DNA from: Primulina eburnea
Taxonomy: Eukaryota; Streptophyta; Magnoliopsida; Lamiales; Gesneriaceae
Assembly (NCBI RefSeq): GCF_022965805.1
Contig: NC_133107.1
Span: 184,356 to 248,355, forward strand
DNA length: 64,000 nucleotides
Direction: 5' to 3'
The position numbers and the translations under genes were made by a program. Shown one piece after another: positions 57,091 to 64,000 of the stretch (positions are counted from its first letter, which is position 1; each line of letters starts with the position of its first letter). The notes beneath the pieces were generated by a model. That model saw only the letters and a program-made list of their open reading frames with translations. It did no database searches and had not been told where the DNA came from.

Positions 57091-59269
57091 AGCATAAGAT
57101 GAGAAACATGAATGAGAGCGGCAGATCAACGCATGAGTTTTTTGCTTGCTCAAAGTGTATCGTATGTAGCCATGAATATATTAAGACAACTGGTGACATT
57201 TCTCGCTGCAGTTGAATTCGCGGCATGTTATAGCAATGAGATTTTGGTATACCCGGATATGTCCCTGCACCTGGTGTCCAATATAAAGTTCTTCATTATT
57301 TCTTGGATCTTAAGGTTGGTAATTGGAGCGTTGATAAGTTAATTGGAGACATGCAGATTGGTTGACAAGTGTTGGATTTGTCAACTTCTTGATCGATCGG
57401 ATGAAAATTTGTTCCAACGTGACTTGTCTAAGCATTGAGTGTGTAAAACTTTGAATGATGCTCTTAACATCACCATGAGAGAAGTAGATGCCCTGATTCC
57501 ATCTCCTTGTCCAACACCCATTCATAAGATTCCTCAAACACAATGGACTCGTAAGATCCCCAGTTTTGATTCCGCCGACACGTGAGAGACCCTGATCTCG
57601 ATTTTTCAACCAACCTCTCGTCAACCACTGATCCTGATTCGTCAACGGCAGAAACTCGAGACTCCTTTCATTGCCCTTCACAACCAGAAATCCACCAATG
57701 AAATTACAGCTTCGAGGAAATTTAGGAAAACTGATGGAATGGATTCCCTTGGACATATTTCCGAGCTGAACAATGAATCTCAGAGAGTATCACCACCAGC
57801 AGAGACCAGCCAAGCATTCACTTCCATGAGATTTTGGATAACTGGTTTGTGGGCATCACTCAATCTTCGGTTGTCAATGGTGATTTTCGGTCACAGGGGG
57901 CATTAAAAAAGAGGTAAAAATCAGAAATCCAAGAGAAGTACCTCTCTTGCTCAAGATTATGGTATATGAATGAACATTATAAGTATCTCATTCCGAGTTT
58001 CTTGAGTACAACCATAAAAGTTCCTACATTTGGAGCCTTACATATCCATTAATCCGTACTGAATATTTGAGATGGGGCCTGTCAAGATTCAAGCACGATT
58101 CTTTTTTCCGGCTATTTGAACTGTTTCTGATCGGCTTCTCTCCTCCATTGCTTGACAGAATCTCACAGGTCTAAACATTATATTCGCCGATTTCCAGTTT
58201 AATGTATGAGTTTAGATCAAGTTCTCCTGTGTTTGAGATGACTTGATAGTGAACAATAAAAATGTCAAAATTTTCTTCGTTATTTAATTGTATGAATTAA
58301 CTACCCAATTCAAGCATGTGTGGTCAACTTGTTGGATTGGTAAATCAGAAATGAGAATTAAACCGCTACATTTTCATTTCAAGATCATTATATTTTGCTT
58401 TGTTTTAAGTCGACGTAAGTAATAATTACTCTATGTGATTAAAGAGGGACTGGCTAGCCAAGAATTCCTATTGAGTTAAAAGTCATCCATCAACTTCAGC
58501 TTACACTCATCTCAAGTTCAAAAATAGTACTTAGGTAGTGTTTTCATATGTAATTTGCATAGCCCGTGTCACAATATAAACAAACAAGTCTTGTTGCTTT
58601 TTTGTTTTAACTAATTTTTTATCGAGAATAAAAATGGTTGAGGTTTGGATAAAGTTTTTCATTGTGAATGTTTTTATATATGCTGATTTAAACTAGAGAG
58701 ATATTTTTATTTTTAACATAAATGTTGGTCAAACATATTAATGTTCCATCGAATTTCAAAATATTCAATATGAATGATATCAAGCTTAAGGTAAATATAC
58801 GATTGATAGGTCTATAAAAATTGATTTTCTATCGATAAAGATTAAAGATGGAATAATTCAGTTGATGTCGAAAACAGCACGAGAAATAAAACTCACAAAC
58901 AATACATAAATAATAATTACTTGAGAGAACAGATAGACTTCGGATGCCTCTTTCCCATTTGGAGTGCACAAGGATTGTACATACAATAACTCAAGATGTG
59001 CTATTATATCTCAATGAGTTTTATTATTTTTTAAGACAACTAAATCGCGATTCTCAAATTTACTGCAATATATATTCAGCCGGAACACCATTTAAGACCA
59101 AATGGAAAAAAAATTAAAATTTATATATTTCTTCCTAAATATCCAAATTTTGGGGTGTCCAAAATCCTGGATCCATCCTTGACTAGTTAATACAAACACA
59201 ATCAAGCACTTCGCCATTGAACAGCCAAATTGAGTAATCATGCTAAACCACAACAGCAAAGAGACTCGT
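57091..59269. other. Spacer with an unassigned minus-strand frame
   Basis: Contains a 148-codon minus-strand frame (57756-57310) rich in Arg, Asn and Gln that I do not recognise. It may be chance or part of an unknown repeat. The remainder is AT-rich with no signal. Confidence 0.35.
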
Positions 59270-61773
59270 TCAAGCCCTCGCATCTCTAGTCCATCGCTTC
59301 AAAACATATTGACTTGGAACTATCTTCACATTCCTGCAATCAAGAACCTTCAATGCATGGCTGCACAAAATCCCGACAGACTGAAACTTCATGCAACTGC
59401 AGACAACTGAATCATATTCCACGGTGTATAAAACCTCATATCCTCGAACATGACCATATGAACAGACTCTATACTCCACCGAGGACACAGAGTCAACACA
59501 TTGGTTAATAACAAGATTAAGAAAATTCTCGTATTCTTGATGAAATATTTCAAAATCACCGGTGTGTATAGGTCCCTCGCCTGCTTCAGCATTATGATGT
59601 CACCCATCAGTTTAGGCATCTGCTGACCCATATCATAATTAGCTTCCAATTCTTTGTAACGCCAGTCATTCACCACTTTACCAAAATGCTTGACATATTG
59701 GAGAATATGTGATTCGGGTTTAAGGTATTTTCTGAAGCTGGTAATGGAATCCTCTGATAGTAATACAGTTTCTATGTCAGCTGAAAAGACATGCTTACCA
59801 TAGGATAAAGCCCACTTCTCACGTAACTCGAATTTTCTGTGCAACCATTCGTTTTCCCAGAGGCCGTAGGTATCCAGTAAACCTTTCCAAGAACTAATAA
59901 AATCTTCTTTGTCAGGATTACAGAAGCAGCCACACAAATCGCTTGCAAAAGAATCTGAGTTAGCTACTACTTCACTAAGTTGTTTGAGTGCGTTCTGGTA
60001 TACTTGCCATGTGCACAAGCGGTGATGAGAATCAGGAAGCTCAGAGACTACTGCCTCAGAAATGACAGAACCTTGGTCAGTGAGTATGGTTTTAGGTTTT
60101 CTTCCAGACATTGATTTTAAGAAAGTTCGGAATAGCCACTTAAAAGACTGCACTGTATCATCGAATAGAAATGCAACACCAAAAACCAGCACCTGCCTGT
60201 TATTATTTGTTCCTAAAAACAGTACTAAAGGCCGCTGATCTCGGTTCAAACAGTAGGTTGTATCAAAGCAAACAACATCGCCAAAATCACCGTAGTCCAC
60301 CATCATTTTCTCATCAGCCCAAAAGAAATTAATCATTTGCTCTTCTACATCAAGCTGTATACTGAAAGAAAACGAAGGCTCTTTCAATTTCTTGGTCTGA
60401 AAGTACCGCTGAATACTTTCTGCTTCTTCTTGCTTTACATACCTTGCATGTTTTGATGTAAGAATCATCTCATGATCCAAGGGATCACAACTAGAAATGT
60501 CTGGAGGCCCTATTCCAGTTACTAACAATTTGGTAGGTGATTTTGGTTGCATGCCAGAACACTCCGATGCACTGTGTTCTAATGTTTGTGACGCCCTCTT
60601 CTGTGATCTTAGCATACGTACTTTACATGCAGACACAAGTTCGTGATTATGGTGTTCTTCAAAGTGGGTGGCACGGTACCTTCCATCAGCTTGACGTGAA
60701 ATGACTAATTGCGCCATGCACCCAACTCTGGTTTCCTTTCGAGGTCTCTTCACTTTGAAACCTCTCTTGTCTTTCTGTCGATAGCCTTCTCGGAAACATG
60801 TATATCTTCTAGATGCCACGGTACCGTCAATTTTACTCCTGTTAACATAATCCTTACGAACACTGAAACCCATTCGTCCAGCATATGAATTATAGAACTC
60901 ATAAGCATGATCTTCTGAGTCGAAACCCATACCTAGTTTCGGAACCCCGTATGGCACTAGATTACCAGCTGATTCTGCCTCAACAGCTTCAACAAATGAT
61001 ATTCTTTTCTGTGAGGGTAATAAATGAGCTGTGAGTGGAGTCACAAATATATGATTGTGATTTGTCTCAAAATGAATGACCCGATATTTTCCGTTCGGTT
61101 GACGTGTAATTGTCATATGTGCCAGACAACCTGTTCGAGTCTCTTTCCGGGGTTTATTCATGTTCAAATCATGCTTGGTAGAGCCATAGCCTTGCCTGTG
61201 GCAGGTATACCTCCTCGATACCACTAAACCTGTAACTTTACTCCTATTTATAAAATCTTTCCGTATGCTGAAACCTTCCATGAGAGCAAATTTATTGTAA
61301 CACTTGTATGCATGGTCTTCAGAATGGAATTCCACACCAAGATTTGGCACTATATATACACCACCTTCATCATTTATCCCTTGAATTGATCCGGATGAAG
61401 CACTGCAAGGAGCTTCAGGTGTTTCAGCCATGTGCTCATCCTCAGCATCCGTTTCAATCTGGTTATCATTGGACACACCAGGGCTATGATCATTCTTGTC
61501 AATGGTGCATGTTTTTGGGCTTCGACCCTCATGTTCAGTACATTTGTGGAACTCAATATGATCAATGGATGAATCATTATGGCAAGTGAAGTCAGTTTCG
61601 CCTTCACTATTAACACTATTTATGTCAGATGAAGCATTCAGAAAGCTATATGTGCTCTCGCTATCTATGTCCATTCCATCTTTGTTAGAAGAGGAAACTT
61701 GTTGACTCGGGGACGTACCTTCAAGGTCAAGGGCTACCCCAGCATCATAGGAAAATTTTGGAACCTCGGTCAT
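59270..61773 (-). CDS. FAR1-related sequence (FRS) protein, one frameshift
   Basis: The frame starts at ATG 61773 (MTEVPKFSYD) and runs about 735 codons before a one-base shift; the match then continues in the next frame to TGA 59272-59270. Residues 1-140 are acidic and Ser-rich. There are two FAR1 DNA-binding domains (about 151-244 and 286-379, each with the YTC, GC and NHNH/HHNH zinc ligands). A MULE-type transposase-derived domain spans about 497-590 (FDTTYCLNRDQRPL, then ILTDQGSVI), and after the shift comes a SWIM zinc finger (CSCMKFQSVGILCSH). FRS proteins are domesticated Mutator transposases acting in the nucleus as transcription factors, for example in far-red light signalling. The shift lies in a run of four A on the plus strand (59552-59555) where five would restore the frame. 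It may be an assembly error, since the rest is clean. Confidence 0.88.
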
Positions 61774-62978
61774 TTGTTTATGGTCAGTATCACCTTGAAA
61801 GATCCCAAAAAGGAAACCTCTGGAGGATGAAAATTCATGTCATTGAATAGCGAATCAATGGTGCTATAGTAAGTCAATTGATTCAGCAGCAAGTACACTG
61901 ACAATATGTCTATAAAATACCATATTTTCTGGCCGAAGATGGCAATTTTCAAGCAGTGCGAAAACTAACTGAAAAACCCACCAAGAGGAGATTGAAATTG
62001 GGGAACAAGTACCCACATACATACATGAACATAACTTATGAATGTTGAAAGCGCAACACAACAAAGGAATCGATAGACTTTAGTTACAGGTTACACATCA
62101 GACCAAAGTTGAATTTTATATCTACGAATTTCAGCATGTATTTACAAGGAAAAATGAAAACTGAGACACAGATCACAAGCAAAAGCGAAAATAACCAAAT
62201 CGAATGCGCCGGATCTGCGTCCCCGACCAGAGCTGGAGGAGAGAGAAGAGCGGCGCCTCTGCAGTAGCATACGATCCAATCCTATCCAGTGCTGACCGAA
62301 TGCAAGCGACACTAACCCCAAAGAAACGCGATTTTACTTTGGTATATAAAATGGACAGTGCCAAAACGTTAATTTCATTTTTCTATATAAAAAAGTTGAA
62401 TTTGAAATAATAATATAATAATTAAAAAAATTAAAGTTATAAATTATAATATGATTATGATTAGTGTTGTTACTTAAGTTTCTCTAATTTTTTTTTTTGA
62501 AAAAGACACTTTTAACCCTCGATACCTTTTTTACTGAAACAATTTCGGTCCCGAAATATGTAACATTTTTAATCCTTAAAATTTAAACAATACAACGCAA
62601 GTAGTCCTCACGACTAATTTATTAAATTATAAGGACCAAAAATGGATATAAAATTTAATAACAAAAAATATTATAGAAAGATGAAGATGGTAAATAATCA
62701 TACAACTATACTTATATTTATAATTTTTTATAAATAAATAAAATTTATTATAGTTTATATATATATATATACACACACACACGAGAACTATCTCAATACA
62801 AATTCTAATACTTTTTTTATCTATATTTCCTTTGTGTTATTCATTTATACAAATAATATCATAAAATCTTGTTTGTATAATAATATATATTTATATCATA
62901 GATTATTTACCATCTTTATCTTTACAAAAAATAATATTTTAATATTATTTTTCTCTTGGATCCCTAAAATATAATAAT
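61774..62978. other. Upstream region of the FRS gene and AT-rich spacer
   Basis: Should hold the FRS promoter and 5' UTR (minus strand). The patch around 62200-62290 is less AT-rich and may be a non-coding first exon. Beyond 62400 the DNA is AT-rich, with a (TA)n(CA)n microsatellite at about 62756-62782. Confidence 0.45.
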
Positions 62979-62984
62979 AGTGAG

Positions 62985-63160
62985 TTTCATGTGACACCGT
63001 CTCACAGATCATAATCCGTGAGACGGGTCAACCCTATTCATATTCACAATAAAAAGTAATACTCTTAGCATAAAAAGTAATATTTTTTCATGGGTGACCC
63101 AAATAAGAGATCTGTATCACAAATATAACCCGTGAACCGTCTCACACAAGTTTTTGCCAT
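62985..63160. mobile_element. Putative MITE with GTCTCAC-type inverted repeats
   Basis: CCGTCTCAC (62997-63005) pairs with GTGAGACGG (63018-63026), and a further inverted copy, ccgtctcacacaagtttttgcc, closes the right side near 63137-63158. Sequences with this GAGACGG motif are widespread short repeats in plants. A target duplication was not defined. Confidence 0.45.
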
Positions 63161-64000
63161 ATAATAATATCATAATTTAGTATTTGTCATTATATTTAGC
63201 AATAAATTTAATGAGGAGGACTGATTTTGTTGGCACCATTAAAGTGTTAAAATGTAAGTTAATTTTATATCAAGATTGAAGGATAAAAACCGATTCTTCC
63301 TACCTAAACACACCAGTTATTGCATACTAATATTATAGTTTGATATTTAACTTGTTGATGGTTCATTAATTTAATGGCAGGAAGGACGGAAATGTAGGTA
63401 GTCGTCCAAGTGGAACACATTTAAACAAACTAATGTTATTATGTTAAATTGGATGCTTAATTATCTTATATATTTTATTTTAATTATTATCCATTGAGCT
63501 TGTAAAACATTAAATAAAAAAAAAATAAGGCTTGTAAAAGTTGAAGTAATCAAATTCATTAGTGTTGATGAGATCTACTTTGGAAATCAATTGTTAGATG
63601 CCAAACAACTTTCCCCTGTATTTCTGCATTACTCCCGAGTTACTACCTACAAAAAAACACATACATTCCCAGTCAAAATTTCAATGGAGGATTGAGGAGA
63701 AATCGTATGTCCTTTCCCACCAACACATGCGCAATGGCCATCTCACACTACTCATGTGCATTAAAACTAAACTAAAACTAAAACCAAGCAAATATTCTGC
63801 TTTAATAAAATCTATGATCAAACTGCAACATGTTCGAGAACAAGAAACAACGCCAATCTGTGTTCCCTTGTTTTCTTTCAGAGAACACAACACCCACACA
63901 AAATATCACAGTTCTAGTAAATATGATAACTGTACTCTACAGCATCAGAATGCCAACCGCTCAGAGGGTTCAAGTAGCGGCTCCTTTCTTACCGCAGTAG
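63161..64000. other. AT-rich spacer; possible 3' end of a minus-strand gene at the edge
   Basis: Mostly AT-rich without coding signal. At the right edge a minus-strand frame ending YCGKKGAAT with TGA at 63972-63970 could be the last codons of a gene lying outside the window; nine codons are too few to identify it. Confidence 0.3.

Noticed and set aside
57310..57756. 148-codon minus-strand frame as a gene
   Set aside because: No family recognised, no supporting exon structure and it lies next to decayed retroelement sequence; left as unassigned.

Overview
The window is plant nuclear DNA, almost certainly from a eudicot. It is AT-rich, has intron-split genes with GT..AG borders, and is dominated by Ty1/copia, Ty3/gypsy and hAT elements plus a tRNA-derived SINE. 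I cannot name the species; an asterid such as Lamiales is only a guess from repeat style. No prokaryotic features, CRISPR arrays or rRNA genes were seen.

Host genes, left to right: a plastid-targeted SET-domain (Rubisco LSMT-like) protein on + (440-4074, 11 exons); a Kelch-repeat membrane protein on - (5012-6893, 7 exons, with a 2-nt frameshift); a single-exon TLC-domain membrane protein on - (22455-23183); a decayed GTE/BET9-type bromodomain-ET gene on - (23688 to about 49100), whose exons are spread over 25 kb by transposon insertions; and a FAR1-related (FRS) protein on - (59270-61773, with a 1-nt frameshift). From memory, the first four correspond to Arabidopsis loci in two duplicated blocks (near At5g14260-At5g14285 and At3g27220-At3g27270). 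The backbone therefore looks like a conserved gene cluster swollen by transposons.

Mobile elements form nested stacks that can be dated relative to each other by their target-site duplications (TSDs). (1) 7.0-15.5 kb: a tRNA-derived SINE split by an 8.2-kb non-autonomous gypsy element with 616-bp LTRs that look identical. That element keeps gag-protease, lacks RT, RNase H and the integrase core, and carries a captured eEF1A coding segment. (2) 16.9-20.6 kb: a 3-kb hAT with a broken transposase inserted in a smaller hAT, both with 8-bp TSDs. (3) 24.9-35.8 kb: a copia element with 169-bp LTRs that look identical, split by a non-autonomous Athila-like LTR element (27200-33166); together they sit in an intron of the GTE pseudogene. 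(4) 36.2-48.3 kb: an old relative of the first gypsy element, pierced by a solo LTR (37234-38582) carrying an array of CATATG/CACATG-centred palindromes, and bounded by a second copia (41936-48291). This stack also lies inside the GTE pseudogene. (5) 50.3-53.6 kb: a satellite-like tandem array of about 215-bp units, interrupted by a 2-kb insertion whose ends look inverted relative to each other. (6) 53.6-57.1 kb: a ruined copia. The rest is AT-rich spacer with a few MITE-like sequences and microsatellites.

The most unusual observations are the eEF1A capture with the recurrent GGCC-loop-GGCC motifs of the gypsy family, the overlapping ATGA junction between gag-protease and a deletion-fused second ORF, the palindrome array in the solo LTR, the internal second polypurine tract of the Athila-like element, and the multi-insertion break-up of the GTE gene.
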